Counted from the stretch's first letter, positions 10,435 to 18,586 are shown. The stretch is DNA of 64,000 bases from Rhodoluna limnophila (GCF_005845365.1 NZ_CP040509.1:310001-374000); one strand, 5' to 3'. A program made the numbers and translations. The notes: generated by a model from the letters alone, not told the origin.

Positions 10435-10468
10435 CAATAAATACATAAACTTTTTGTAGGAGGAAAGT

Positions 10469-10588
10469 ATGTGTTCACCAGCACTTTGCAGCTCATGCAA
10501 CAAGGTCACCTGGACCGGTTGCGGAGGCCACATTGAAGAAGCTCTTGAGGGTGTTCCTCAGGATCAGCGCTGCACCTGCAACGACTAA
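10469..10588 (+). CDS. 39-residue Cys-rich peptide, putatively CsoR/CstR-controlled
   Basis: ATG 10469 follows a strong AGGAGGA SD (10458-10464). The peptide has six cysteines, C2, C7, C10, C18, C35 and C37, arranged as C-x4-C-x2-C-x7-C-G-G-H and a terminal CTC. It is too short for ordinary gene callers. From memory, similar small proteins with a CxxC, a GCG-H element and a CxC end occur in many bacteria without known function; I could not check this. Codons are those of highly expressed genes here (TCA, CCA, GCA). The upstream palindrome matches the operator of the sulfane-sulfur locus, suggesting a role in thiol, persulfide or metal handling. Confidence 0.8.
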   Translation: MCSPALCSSCNKVTWTGCGGHIEEALEGVPQDQRCTCND

Positions 10589-10607
10589 TTCACGAAATCG
10601 ATTGATT

Positions 10608-11189
10608 TCAGGGGATAAGGGTCAACTCCACCAAGGGGTTGGACCTTACTTCTTTAACAAAGTCAGTGTCTCCCCGTTCCCAAGCTAGAGCCGTTGCAAA
10701 TTGAACGTTCACCTCGCGCCCTAGAATCTCCTCGGCTTTTGCAACGGCGCGAGATGCCTCGATTCGGCTCACGTTTCCGATTAGAAGCAGGTCGACTTCT
10801 TTGGGTGTGGCAGCAGTCTGTCTTGATAACCGGGCAGCCCATACGCCAAATAGGTAGGCGTGGTCGATTCCATCTAACCCAACCAGCAGTGGCGGCAGTA
10901 CAGCGGCTGGTCCGTAGCTAAAAGCTACGATCTGGCTAACTGAGTCGAACAGCAGGTGGAGTTTATTGGCTTGGATGAGCCTTGCTCGACCAACAGTTTT
11001 TTGAACCACCAATTGCCCATCGAGCAGCCGGTCAACCTCGCGCATAGCGGTTGGCAGGCTTGTGCCAGCAAAGTCGGCCAGATGGCTAATTGCAAAAAAT
11101 TCATCTGGATTCATAAATAATTCGGCCAAAATGAGCCCTTGAACGTCACTTTTCATCAGTGGGGAGAGCTTAGCGGCAGCAACTTTCAT
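10608..11189 (-). CDS. wHTH regulator with degenerate nucleotidyltransferase-like domain
   Basis: 193 residues. An N-terminal winged helix (about residues 10-75) contains the helix-turn-helix region DFAGTSLPTAMREVDRLLDG. The C-terminal half (about 100-193) resembles MNT-type nucleotidyltransferase domains, with FGVWAAR where active enzymes have a GSxARG-like motif and EVDLLLIG in the metal-Asp region. The Ser is lost, so catalysis is doubtful. A TATACT -10 (11197-11202) lies 7 nt before the ATG, so it is probably leaderless. Inverted repeats flank that -10, suggesting autoregulation. It faces the Cys-rich peptide gene convergently, 19 bp apart. Confidence 0.65.
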   Translation of the reverse strand: MKVAAAKLSPLMKSDVQGLILAELFMNPDEFFAISHLADFAGTSLPTAMREVDRLLDGQLVVQKTVGRARLIQANKLHLLFDSVSQIVAFSYGPAAVLPPLLVGLDGIDHAYLFGVWAARLSRQTAATPKEVDLLLIGNVSRIEASRAVAKAEEILGREVNVQFATALAWERGDTDFVKEVRSNPLVELTLIP

Positions 11190-11222
11190 TTAACCAAGTA
11201 TAAGTTATGTTTAATGAAAGTT
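11181..11222. promoter_or_regulatory. Inverted-repeat operator around the regulator promoter
   Basis: AACTTTCATTTAAC (11181-11194) and GTTTAATGAAAGTT (11209-11222) form a 14-bp inverted repeat with 12 matching positions and a 14-bp spacer. The left arm contains the start codon of the regulator. The spacer holds most of its TATACT -10 box. This is a natural autoregulatory operator. Nothing comparable is seen elsewhere in the window. Confidence 0.6.
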
Positions 11223-11304
11223 AGCCTGATGATTTTGTCTGGATTTGACCCTAAACTTGTTCCTGTCGCCAAATTCGAGGCGCAACAATCACAAGGATGA
11301 TGAA

Positions 11305-12894
11305 TTGACTAAGCCAGTAGTTCTAATTGCAGAAGAGCTTTCTCCAGCGACCGTTGAAGCCCTCGGTCCAGATTTTGATGTAGTGAATGTTGACGGCACT
11401 GACCGCCCGGCACTGCTTTCCGCTTTGGCAAAGGCCGACGCAATTTTGGTTCGCTCAGCCACTCAGGTTGATGCTGAGGCTATTGCTGCTGCACCTCAGC
11501 TGAAGGTTGTTGCTCGCGCTGGTGTTGGTCTAGACAACGTAGACATCAAGGCGGCCACAGCTGCCGGTGTAATGGTTGTCAACGCACCGACTTCAAACGT
11601 TGTTTCAGCTGCTGAGTTGGCCATTGCCCAGATGCTTGGCCTGGCTCGTCACATTCCTGATGCCAACCAGTCGCTAAAGGCTGGCGAATGGAAGCGCTCA
11701 CAGTTCACCGGCGCCGAGCTTTACGAAAAGACCGTAGGTATCGTGGGCCTTGGGCGCATCGGTGGTTTGGTTGCTGCTCGTCTAGCCGGATTCGGCGTTG
11801 AGCTGATCGGTTACGACCCTTACATCACCCCGGCACGCGCCGAGCAGATGGGCGTAAAGCTTGCGACCCTAGACGAACTAATGGAGAAGTCAGACTTCAT
11901 CACCATTCACATTCCAAAGACCCCGGAAACCACCGGAATGATCTCTACCGAGCAGTTCAAGTTGGCCAAGCCAAACCTCCGCATCGTCAACTGTTCTCGC
12001 GGTGGAATCATCGATGAGGCCGCACTTTACGAGGCGCTTAGCACCAACCGTATTGCCGGTGCGGGTCTTGACGTGTTCGTCACCGAGCCTCCAAAGGAGA
12101 GCCCGCTACTTGGCCTGAAGAATATCCTGGTAACTCCTCACCTTGGAGCATCTACCGATGAGGCGCAGGAGAAGGCTGGTATTTCGGTTGCCAAGTCGGT
12201 TCGTCTGGCTTTGGCCGGCGACTTGGTGCCAGACGCTGTAAACGTTGCTGGCGGCAACATCGATGCTTCAGTGAAGCCGGGAATCAACCTAATTGAGAAG
12301 CTCGGTCAGGTGCTGTTCGGTATCTCTGGTGGAAACGTGTCAGCCATCGAGGTTGAAGTTCGCGGAGAAATCGCCGTTCACGATGTTTCTGTGCTCAAGC
12401 TAGCCGGCCTCAAGGGCTTCTTCCAGAACGCCGTTACCGAGCAGGTTTCATACGTGAACGCGCCATTGATGGCCGATGCCCGAGGCATCGACGTCAAGCT
12501 GACCGTTGATACAAACTCTGAGGAGTACCGCAACGTCACCACAATTAAGGCCACTCTGCCGGATGGCACAACTGCCTCGGTGTCGGGAACCGTAACTGGC
12601 CCTAAGTTGCACCAGAAGATTGTCAACATCAACGGTTACGACGTGGAGCTTGGCCTGGCTGAGCACCTTGTTTTGATGGTCTACGCAGACCGCCCAGGTA
12701 TCGTTGCGGTTTACGGCAAGGCCTTTGCCGATGCCAACATCAACATCGCCGCCATGCAGATTGCCCGCCAGCAGAAGGGCGGCAAGGCTCTGTCTGTTAT
12801 CACTGTTGATTCACCGGTTGCTGCCGATGTCCTTGAAGGAGTTCGCGTAGCCATCGAGGCTGACGTCATGAAGGCCATCGACATCCAGGCTTAA
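11305..12894 (+). CDS. serA: D-3-phosphoglycerate dehydrogenase (long form with ACT domain)
   Basis: 529 residues from TTG 11305, chosen because AAGGATG lies at SD distance and because TKPVVLIAEEL fits the family N-terminus. The catalytic and NAD-binding part covers about residues 1-310, with the Rossmann motif VGIVGLGRIGGLVAARLAGF and the catalytic His region TPHLGASTDEAQ. An intervening ASB domain (about 320-445) and a C-terminal ACT domain (about 455-529) give the actinobacterial long form, regulated by serine. It makes 3-phosphohydroxypyruvate for serine synthesis. A TAAACT hexamer at 11252-11257 is a candidate -10. Confidence 0.95.
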   Translation: MTKPVVLIAEELSPATVEALGPDFDVVNVDGTDRPALLSALAKADAILVRSATQVDAEAIAAAPQLKVVARAGVGLDNVDIKAATAAGVMVVNAPTSNVVSAAELAIAQMLGLARHIPDANQSLKAGEWKRSQFTGAELYEKTVGIVGLGRIGGLVAARLAGFGVELIGYDPYITPARAEQMGVKLATLDELMEKSDFITIHIPKTPETTGMISTEQFKLAKPNLRIVNCSRGGIIDEAALYEALSTNRIAGAGLDVFVTEPPKESPLLGLKNILVTPHLGASTDEAQEKAGISVAKSVRLALAGDLVPDAVNVAGGNIDASVKPGINLIEKLGQVLFGISGGNVSAIEVEVRGEIAVHDVSVLKLAGLKGFFQNAVTEQVSYVNAPLMADARGIDVKLTVDTNSEEYRNVTTIKATLPDGTTASVSGTVTGPKLHQKIVNINGYDVELGLAEHLVLMVYADRPGIVAVYGKAFADANINIAAMQIARQQKGGKALSVITVDSPVAADVLEGVRVAIEADVMKAIDIQA

Positions 12895-12913
12895 TTGCTT
12901 GGCCGAGACAAAT

Positions 12914-12948
12914 GCAAAAACCCCGAGCAATCTGCTCGGGGTTTTTGC
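12914..12948. terminator. Bidirectional terminator between serA and the CoADR gene
   Basis: A perfect 16-bp inverted repeat, GCAAAAACCCCGAGCA with a 3-nt loop, has A-tract and T-tract flanks and can end both converging transcripts. Confidence 0.92.
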
Positions 12949-12955
12949 TTGAACG

Positions 12956-14599
12956 TTAGTTTCCGGCGCGCGCTAGGGCGTCCATGCCTGCTCGCCAGGT
13001 GATGAAGCCACCGTCGAGGTTTCTGACCTTCATGCCGTGCGCCTTCAAGATCTGGGTGGCGGTGTGTCCGCGCTGGCCAACCGCACAGTGCACGATTACG
13101 TCCTCTGCTTGAATCTGGTGCAGGTGATCGCGAAGTTCATTTACATCGATGTTCACGGCACCAGGAATGCTGGAGAATTCATGCTCACCTGTGGTCCGAA
13201 CGTCGACTAGCTGCGCCCCGTTTGCCATTGCGCTGCTCAGCTCATGCCACTGGATGGTCGGGGTGTTTCCGGTGATGACGTTGTTGCCGACGTAACCGGC
13301 CTGGTTGATGGCATCTTTGGCCGAACCAAACTGCGGTGCGTATGCCAACTCGAGGTCCATCAAATCGTCCACCGTAAGGCCAGCGTAAATTGCGGTTGCA
13401 ATCACATCGATTCGCTTGTCGGCACCATCTTCGCCGGTAGCTTGGCCGCCAAGAATCTTGCCGGTTTCTGGGTCGAAGAGAACTTTTAGCGAGACTCTCT
13501 TTGAGCCAGGGTAGTAACCGGCGTGGTTGCTCGGGTGCAGGTGAATGACCTGGTGAGCGATTCCAGCGCGCTTAGCGGTCTTTTCGGTCAACCCGGTCAC
13601 GGCTGCTACAAATCCAAATGCCCCGATGATTGCGGTTGCAACTGCTGGGTGCACGCGGGTTTCAATTCCAGCGATTGCGTCGGCAACTAGGCGGCCATGG
13701 CGGTTAGCCAAGTTTGCCAGCGGAACTAGCAAGTGCTCACCGGTTAGGTGGCCATTCTTCTCAACGGCGTCTCCGGCAGCGTAGATGTGTTCGTCGCTGG
13801 TGCGCTGCTGATCATCAACCCAAAGTCCGCCGGTAGTGCCGATTTTCAAGCCTGCCTCGCGTGCCAGCGAGTTGTCTGGTGAAACACCGGCAGCTGAGAA
13901 CACCAGTGCTGCCGGAAGGCTGCGGCCATCAGCCAAGACGACTGCATCTGCGGTAACTTCTACCGGCTCGTTACCCAGTTCAAGCTTTACGCCGTTGCTG
14001 ACCAATCTGGCCTGCAATGGCTCGATAACCTCTGGGTCAAACTGGCTCAACACAGACGTGCCGCGCTGAACGATGGTGGTCTCGATGCCTAGGTGAGTCA
14101 GGTTTTCAGCCAGCTCGATGCCGATGAATCCGGCACCCAAAATGACTGCCTGCTTGCCAACGTTTTCAAGAGCGGCAGCCTTGACCTCGTCAGCGTCAAC
14201 CACGTTTCTCAGGGTCAGTGCGCGTTCAATTCCTGGTATCGCTAACTTCCGTGGTTTTGCACCGGTCGAAATAATTAGCTTGTCGTAAGAATCAGTGCCG
14301 GTCTCGCCGGTCTGTACATTCAACACCGATACAGTTTTGGCTGCCTTGTCAATCGAGGTCACCATGGTGTTGACCTTGACGTCAATCCGGAAGCGATCCC
14401 ATAGTGATTCTGGTGTTTGAAGCAACAGTAGTTCGCGCTTGGCGATGACATCGCTAACAAAGTAAGGCAGCCCGCAGTTGGCGTAACTTACGTGCTCGCC
14501 CATTTCATAAACAGTGATCGCAGCGTCTTCTCGCAATCTACGCAAACGCGTCGCTGCCGACATTCCGCCGGCCACGCCACCAATAACGATTACCTTCAT
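12956..14599 (-). CDS. CoA-disulfide reductase fused to a C-terminal rhodanese domain (CoADR-RHD)
   Basis: 547 residues. The N-terminal FAD/NAD(P)H flavoprotein (about 1-445) has GGVAGGMSAATRLRRLRED and the active-site Cys42 in YANCGLPYFVSD, as in CoADR/Npsr-type enzymes. A rhodanese domain (about 455-545) has catalytic Cys505 in the CAVGQRG loop. Fusions of this kind reduce CoA persulfides, CoA disulfides or polysulfides. It is the last gene of cstR-like/rhodanese/CoADR-RHD reading leftward from the operator at 15305, 32 bp after the rhodanese gene. The pairing with a sulfur-transfer domain and a CsoR-family regulator argues for persulfide detoxification rather than plain disulfide reduction. 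Confidence 0.9.
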   Translation of the reverse strand: MKVIVIGGVAGGMSAATRLRRLREDAAITVYEMGEHVSYANCGLPYFVSDVIAKRELLLLQTPESLWDRFRIDVKVNTMVTSIDKAAKTVSVLNVQTGETGTDSYDKLIISTGAKPRKLAIPGIERALTLRNVVDADEVKAAALENVGKQAVILGAGFIGIELAENLTHLGIETTIVQRGTSVLSQFDPEVIEPLQARLVSNGVKLELGNEPVEVTADAVVLADGRSLPAALVFSAAGVSPDNSLAREAGLKIGTTGGLWVDDQQRTSDEHIYAAGDAVEKNGHLTGEHLLVPLANLANRHGRLVADAIAGIETRVHPAVATAIIGAFGFVAAVTGLTEKTAKRAGIAHQVIHLHPSNHAGYYPGSKRVSLKVLFDPETGKILGGQATGEDGADKRIDVIATAIYAGLTVDDLMDLELAYAPQFGSAKDAINQAGYVGNNVITGNTPTIQWHELSSAMANGAQLVDVRTTGEHEFSSIPGAVNIDVNELRDHLHQIQAEDVIVHCAVGQRGHTATQILKAHGMKVRNLDGGFITWRAGMDALARAGN

Positions 14600-14631
14600 T
14601 TGATTTCCTTGGCTAAAAAATTCTGCTGTGG

Positions 14632-14967
14632 TTACTTAGACATCGATAGTCCCTGGCGGCGCCAGTTGGCGGTTCCACCAGAAACGTTGGTCACTTTGTA
14701 GCCCTTGCCGGCTAGAAAAGCTGCGGCCTGGGCCGAACGAGCGCCGCTCTGGCAAATCACCAAAATCTCGCGCTCAAGTGGGAGGTCGCTCAGGCGGTTC
14801 TGGACAGACCCAAGGGGAATGTGCTTTGCACCGGCAGCGTGACCAGATTTGTACTCGTGGCTCTCTCGAACATCGACCAGAAGTGCGCCATCAAGTTGCA
14901 TCTCCTTGGCGCGGGCTGGTGAAACGGTTTCAAACTTCTTTTTGAACAGGTTGCCGAATAGGCCCAT
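14632..14967 (-). CDS. Single-domain cytosolic rhodanese
   Basis: 111 residues from the ATG at 14965-14967, chosen for the AAGGA SD just upstream; the open frame extends further 5' without a good site. The catalytic Cys72 sits in the six-residue loop CQSGARS, and VDVRESHEYKSGHAAGA is the usual rhodanese N-terminal motif. It should move sulfane sulfur between thiols, cyanide or sulfite, with no signal peptide. A short basic, hydrophobic N-terminus (MGLFGNLFKKKFE) could touch the membrane. It lies 44 bp after the CsoR-family gene. Confidence 0.88.
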   Translation of the reverse strand: MGLFGNLFKKKFETVSPARAKEMQLDGALLVDVRESHEYKSGHAAGAKHIPLGSVQNRLSDLPLEREILVICQSGARSAQAAAFLAGKGYKVTNVSGGTANWRRQGLSMSK

Positions 14968-15011
14968 GATGATTCCTTTGCTAGTGAAAAACTTGAATAG
15001 ATTGGCGGCTT

Positions 15012-15269
15012 TTAGGCCAGTGACAGAAAAGCTTTTTCGAGGGTCTCGCGGTTGGCTTTGCCCTCGGGGTCGTTGCCACACTTGGCCATGCCGGTTGAGA
15101 TGATGGTGAATCCAGCACGGGTAAGTGCCGTGCTGGCAGCCGACAGCTGGGTCAGTAGTTCGGTGCAGTCGCGGCCTTCGTCGAGCATCTTCACGATGCC
15201 ACCGATTTGCCCCTGAACACGGACAAGGCGGTCGCGTGCGGCTTTGAGTTCAGTTGGATCGATTTGCAT
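15012..15269 (-). CDS. CsoR-family repressor, CstR-like (persulfide sensor) rather than copper sensor
   Basis: 85 residues, the all-helical CsoR/RcnR (DUF156) fold. The two family cysteines are present: C35 in EGRDCTEL and C64 in GMAKC. Copper-sensing CsoR has a His four residues before the second Cys; here that place is G60. Loss of that ligand with both Cys kept is the pattern of CstR, which senses persulfides through Cys-Sx-Cys cross-links. The gene heads an operon of two sulfur-transfer genes and is divergent from a third, with a CsoR-type operator between them. An AAGGAG SD precedes the ATG. The sensor chemistry is inferred. Confidence 0.85.
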   Translation of the reverse strand: MQIDPTELKAARDRLVRVQGQIGGIVKMLDEGRDCTELLTQLSAASTALTRAGFTIISTGMAKCGNDPEGKANRETLEKAFLSLA

Positions 15270-15301
15270 GATTCTCCTTGGCTTGACCTAAATCTAGTTC
15301 T

Positions 15302-15323
15302 AGCATACCCTAGGGGGTATACA
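15302..15323. promoter_or_regulatory. Shared CsoR/CstR-type operator and divergent promoters
   Basis: ATACCCTAGGGGGTAT (15305-15320) is a near-perfect inverted repeat centred on TA. It overlaps a minus-strand -10 candidate TATGCT (15302-15307) for the regulator operon and a plus-strand TATACA (15318-15323) for the lipoprotein rhodanese. One bound repressor could shut both directions. It resembles the site at 10417-10434. Confidence 0.75.
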
Positions 15324-15357
15324 AATCGCCAGTAACTTTTCTACTACGGAGATCAAA

Positions 15358-15732
15358 ATGAAGAAAAACTTGTTCAAGGTTCTCGCTACCCTTGTAGTAG
15401 CGCTTTTCGCTACTTTCTCACTATCCGCTTGCAGCAGCCAAGGACCAATTGACATGTCATCAGTTTCAGCAGTAATCGACGTTCGTACCCCAGCAGAGAC
15501 CGCAGAGGGTTATCTAGAGGGAGCCCTACTTATTGACTGGCAGGGCCCAGATTTCGGAACCGAAATCGAGAAGCTAGACAAGGCTGCAAACTACGTAATC
15601 TACTGCCGCTCGGGCAACCGCGCTGGCCAGGCAATCGAAGCCATGAAGGGCCTTGGCTTCACCGGAACCCTAACCAATGCGGGCGGTCTAGACGACGCCG
15701 CTTCGGTCACCGGCCTTCCAATCGTTTTCTAA
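15358..15732 (+). CDS. Secreted lipoprotein rhodanese
   Basis: 124 residues. A basic n-region and hydrophobic core end in the lipobox LSAC with lipid-modified Cys25, so the protein is anchored outside the membrane. A compact rhodanese domain follows, with AVIDVRTPAETAEGYLEGA (about 38-56) and catalytic Cys83 in CRSGNRAGQA. It has an ACGGAG SD. Codons are CTA, TCA and CCA rich, as in ilvC, suggesting high expression. Divergent from the CsoR-family operon across a shared operator, it probably handles extracytoplasmic sulfane sulfur. Confidence 0.9.
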   Translation: MKKNLFKVLATLVVALFATFSLSACSSQGPIDMSSVSAVIDVRTPAETAEGYLEGALLIDWQGPDFGTEIEKLDKAANYVIYCRSGNRAGQAIEAMKGLGFTGTLTNAGGLDDAASVTGLPIVF

Positions 15733-15743
15733 GTAGCAACACA

Positions 15744-16358
15744 ATGGCGATGAATTCTGAGTACTGGGATGCAAAATTCGACGTACCGGAATACATCTAC
15801 ACCAAAGAAGTAAACCGCTTTGTAAAGCAGTTTTGTGAGCACCTCCCTGCCGGCAAGATGATTGATCTTGCCGGTGGTGAGGGCCGCAACTCAGTCTGGT
15901 TCGCCGAACGCGGCTGGCAGGCCGAGAACATCGATTTTTCAAAAAAAGCACTCACCAAAGCCTTGGCCTTTGCCGAGGAACGCGGTGTGGCTGAAAAGTA
16001 TTTTGCTCACATTGCTGATGCAACCGGTTTTGAATCGGTGCTCACCCCAGTAGACCTTGGGGTGATTGCCTACCTTCAGGTCAATAATCAAGACCTCTTC
16101 GACGCAATCGACACCCTGGTAGACAACATCAAACCCGGTGGTCACCTGTTTGGCGTCTGGCACGCCCGTGAGAATCTGGTCGAGGGTTTTGGGGGACCGC
16201 AGGACCCAAGTGTCTTGCCAACTGCCAGTGAAGTTCGCGAATTTCTAGAGACACTGCCCGTTGAGATTGAAACTCTCGAAAACTTTGAGGGTCAAATTCA
16301 GACTCGTGATGGACTCAAGCCATCGACCACACTTGTTCTTATGGCCAAGCGCCTCTAG
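15744..16358 (+). CDS. Class I SAM-dependent methyltransferase (TehB-like)
   Basis: 204 residues; an ATG at 15750 is an equal alternative start. SAM-binding motif I is MIDLAGGEGRNSVWFAERGW (about residues 39-58), and motif II-like acidic residues follow (NIDFSKKAL). The best match by eye is the TehB/thiol-methyltransferase-like group. It starts 11 bp after the lipoprotein rhodanese, so the two are probably co-transcribed from the CsoR/CstR-type promoter. Methylation of sulfide or thiol products would fit that setting, but this is inference; tellurite or other small substrates are possible. Confidence 0.8.
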   Translation: MAMNSEYWDAKFDVPEYIYTKEVNRFVKQFCEHLPAGKMIDLAGGEGRNSVWFAERGWQAENIDFSKKALTKALAFAEERGVAEKYFAHIADATGFESVLTPVDLGVIAYLQVNNQDLFDAIDTLVDNIKPGGHLFGVWHARENLVEGFGGPQDPSVLPTASEVREFLETLPVEIETLENFEGQIQTRDGLKPSTTLVLMAKRL

Positions 16359-16375
16359 TAGGCACTGCTAAGCAG

Positions 16376-16381
16376 TAAACT
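16376..16381 (+). promoter_or_regulatory. -10 element for leuB
   Basis: TAAACT lies 29 nt before the leuB TTG. The same hexamer occurs before serA, leuC and the membrane protein at 21098. No clear -35 is visible. Confidence 0.4.
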
Positions 16382-16410
16382 CAAGGTATCAACTGCCCTG
16401 GGAGCTTCAA

Positions 16411-17448
16411 TTGACGCGTGAATACAAGATTGCCGTAATCGGTGGGGATGGCATTGGGCCTGAAGTCACCAAAATTGCTTTGGAAGCAATGAACCGAGCC
16501 ACCGCTGGTTCGGGAGTTGAGTTCAAAACCACAGAGTTTGACCTAGGCGCCCGCCGCTATCTTGCCAACGGTGAGACCTTGACCGATGCAGATATGGCCT
16601 CGCTCAAAGAGCACGACGCAATTCTTCTTGGTGCCATCGGTGACCCAAAAGTGCCATCAGGCGTGCTTGAGCGTCAGCTGCTGCTAAAGCTCCGTTTTTC
16701 TTTTGATCACTTCGTCAACCTTCGCCCAACCAAGATCTACCCCGGTGTGGTTAGTCCACTTGCCGACCCGGGCAAAGTCGACTTTGTTGTGGTTCGTGAA
16801 GGAACCGAAGGTCCGTACGTTGGCAACGGTGGCGCTATCCGCGTTGGCACTCCAGCTGAGGTAGCTAACGAGGTCTCGGTGAACACCGCCTACGGTGTAG
16901 AGCGCCTGGTTCGCTACGCCTTCGAATTGGCATCGACCCGCGACCGTAAAAAAATCACTTTGGTGCACAAGCACAACGTTTTGGTTCACGCCGGTTGGTT
17001 GTGGCAGCGCACCGTTAACAAGGTTGCCGAAGAATTCCCAGGTGTAACCCACGATTACCTGCACATCGATGCCGCAACTATTTTTATGGTCACCGACCCT
17101 GAGCGCTTTGATGTTATTGTCACCGACAACCTATTCGGCGACATCATCACCGACTTGGCTGCTGCCATCGGTGGAGGTATTGGTCTGGGTGCTTCCGGAA
17201 ACATCAACCCGACTGGTGAATTCCCAAGCATGTTTGAGCCGGTACACGGTTCCGCTCCAGACATTGCCGGCAAAAACCTTGCCGACCCAACCGCAGCCAT
17301 TCTCTCGGCTGCAATGTTGCTAAACCACCTAAACAATCCGGTGGCAGCTGCACGAATTGAAAAAGCCGTTGCGGCTGACCTCGCAACTCGCGGCGACCAA
17401 AAGCGTTCAACCACCGAGGTAGCCGAGAGCATTTTCGCTCTCCTCTAA
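16411..17448 (+). CDS. leuB: 3-isopropylmalate dehydrogenase
   Basis: 345 residues from a TTG start behind a GGGAG SD; the conserved [15 protein letters not shown] begins at residue 5, leaving no better start. The signatures of beta-decarboxylating dehydrogenases are present: [14 protein letters not shown], and the metal-binding [34 protein letters not shown] follows in the NAD-binding region. It oxidises 3-isopropylmalate in leucine synthesis. It begins a leuB-ilvE-FAH-gltX run, while leuCD are 8 kb away and leuA is not in the window. Confidence 0.95.
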   Translation: MTREYKIAVIGGDGIGPEVTKIALEAMNRATAGSGVEFKTTEFDLGARRYLANGETLTDADMASLKEHDAILLGAIGDPKVPSGVLERQLLLKLRFSFDHFVNLRPTKIYPGVVSPLADPGKVDFVVVREGTEGPYVGNGGAIRVGTPAEVANEVSVNTAYGVERLVRYAFELASTRDRKKITLVHKHNVLVHAGWLWQRTVNKVAEEFPGVTHDYLHIDAATIFMVTDPERFDVIVTDNLFGDIITDLAAAIGGGIGLGASGNINPTGEFPSMFEPVHGSAPDIAGKNLADPTAAILSAAMLLNHLNNPVAAARIEKAVAADLATRGDQKRSTTEVAESIFALL

Positions 17449-17477
17449 ACCGCAAGGATTCAAGAAAGTAGCAGATC

Positions 17478-18572
17478 ATGGCCGATCTAAAATTTGAAGT
17501 CACCCGCAACCCAAACCCAAAGCCAGATGCAGAGCGCGAGGCCATCTTGGCTGCGCCGGTCTTTGGCGCTAACCTAACTGACCACCAGGTGGTTATTGTC
17601 TGGGAGAAGGACAAGGGTTGGCACAGTGCCGAGGTAATTCCTTACGGCCCGATCATGATGGATCCATCGGCTGCTGTCTTGCACTACGGTCAAGAAATCT
17701 TTGAAGGTATCAAGGCCTATCGTCACGCCGATGGTTCAATCTGGACCTTCCGCCCAGAGGCTAACGCGGCTCGCCTGCAGCGGTCAGCACACCGCATGGC
17801 TTTGCCTGAGCTTCCGGTTGAACTATTTGTTGAATCGCTCCGTCAGCTAATTGCCGTTGATGGCGCCTGGGTTCCGCAGCCGGTTGATGAAAAGACCCTT
17901 TACATCCGTCCATTTGAAATTGCTGCCGAAAACTTCTTGGGTGTCCGAGCAGCGCACCGTGCTGAGTACCGCGTTATCGCTTCTCCGGTTGGTCCATACT
18001 TCACCGGTGGCCTCAAGCCAGTGTCGATTTGGATTGCCCTTGACTCAGCGCGAGCTGGTCGCCACGGTACCGGTGAGGCCAAGACCGGCGGAAACTATGC
18101 TGCCTCACTTCTTGCACAGGGTGAGGGCTACGAAAACGGTTGCTCGCAGGTAATGTTCCTCGATGCCGAATCAGCCACCTACATCGAAGAGCTCGGTGGC
18201 ATGAACCTTTTCTTCGTCTACAAGGATGGTCACGTTGCCACCCCGGCGCTCGACGGCACAATCCTGCACGGCATCACCCGCGCATCGGTTATCCAGTTGA
18301 TTAAAGACCGTGGCCTTGAGGTAGAAGAGCGCAAGATTACTCTCGACGAAATTCGCGAGGGCATCAACTGCGGCGAAATCGTTGAGGTGTTTGCCTGCGG
18401 TACCGCTGCGGTAATTACACCGATTGGGCAGTTCAAGAGCCGCGAAGAAACCATCGGTTCAGAGTCCAGTGAGCCTGGCCAACTAACTGCAAGTTTGCGT
18501 GCCGAACTAACCGGTATTCAGTACGGAACGGTCGAAGACCGCCACGGCTGGATGGTTAAGCTAGCCGACTAG
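17478..18572 (+). CDS. ilvE: Branched-chain-amino-acid aminotransferase
   Basis: 364 residues, fold-type IV PLP enzyme of the long actinobacterial/eukaryotic BCAT type. The PLP lysine is in GEAKTGGNYAASL (about residue 202). EIVEVFACGTAAVITPIG is the conserved C-terminal substrate and phosphate region, and IYEGIKAYRH-like sequence appears as IFEGIKAYRHADGS. It makes the last transamination of Leu, Ile and Val synthesis. It lies 29 bp after leuB and 14 bp before the FAH-family gene. Confidence 0.95.
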   Translation: MADLKFEVTRNPNPKPDAEREAILAAPVFGANLTDHQVVIVWEKDKGWHSAEVIPYGPIMMDPSAAVLHYGQEIFEGIKAYRHADGSIWTFRPEANAARLQRSAHRMALPELPVELFVESLRQLIAVDGAWVPQPVDEKTLYIRPFEIAAENFLGVRAAHRAEYRVIASPVGPYFTGGLKPVSIWIALDSARAGRHGTGEAKTGGNYAASLLAQGEGYENGCSQVMFLDAESATYIEELGGMNLFFVYKDGHVATPALDGTILHGITRASVIQLIKDRGLEVEERKITLDEIREGINCGEIVEVFACGTAAVITPIGQFKSREETIGSESSEPGQLTASLRAELTGIQYGTVEDRHGWMVKLAD

Positions 18573-18586
18573 AAAGAAGCCTCATC

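Noticed and set aside
10594-10609. Small hairpin GAAATC/GATTTC between the Cys-rich peptide and the regulator
   Set aside because: A 6-bp AT-rich stem with no T tract; too weak to call a terminator.
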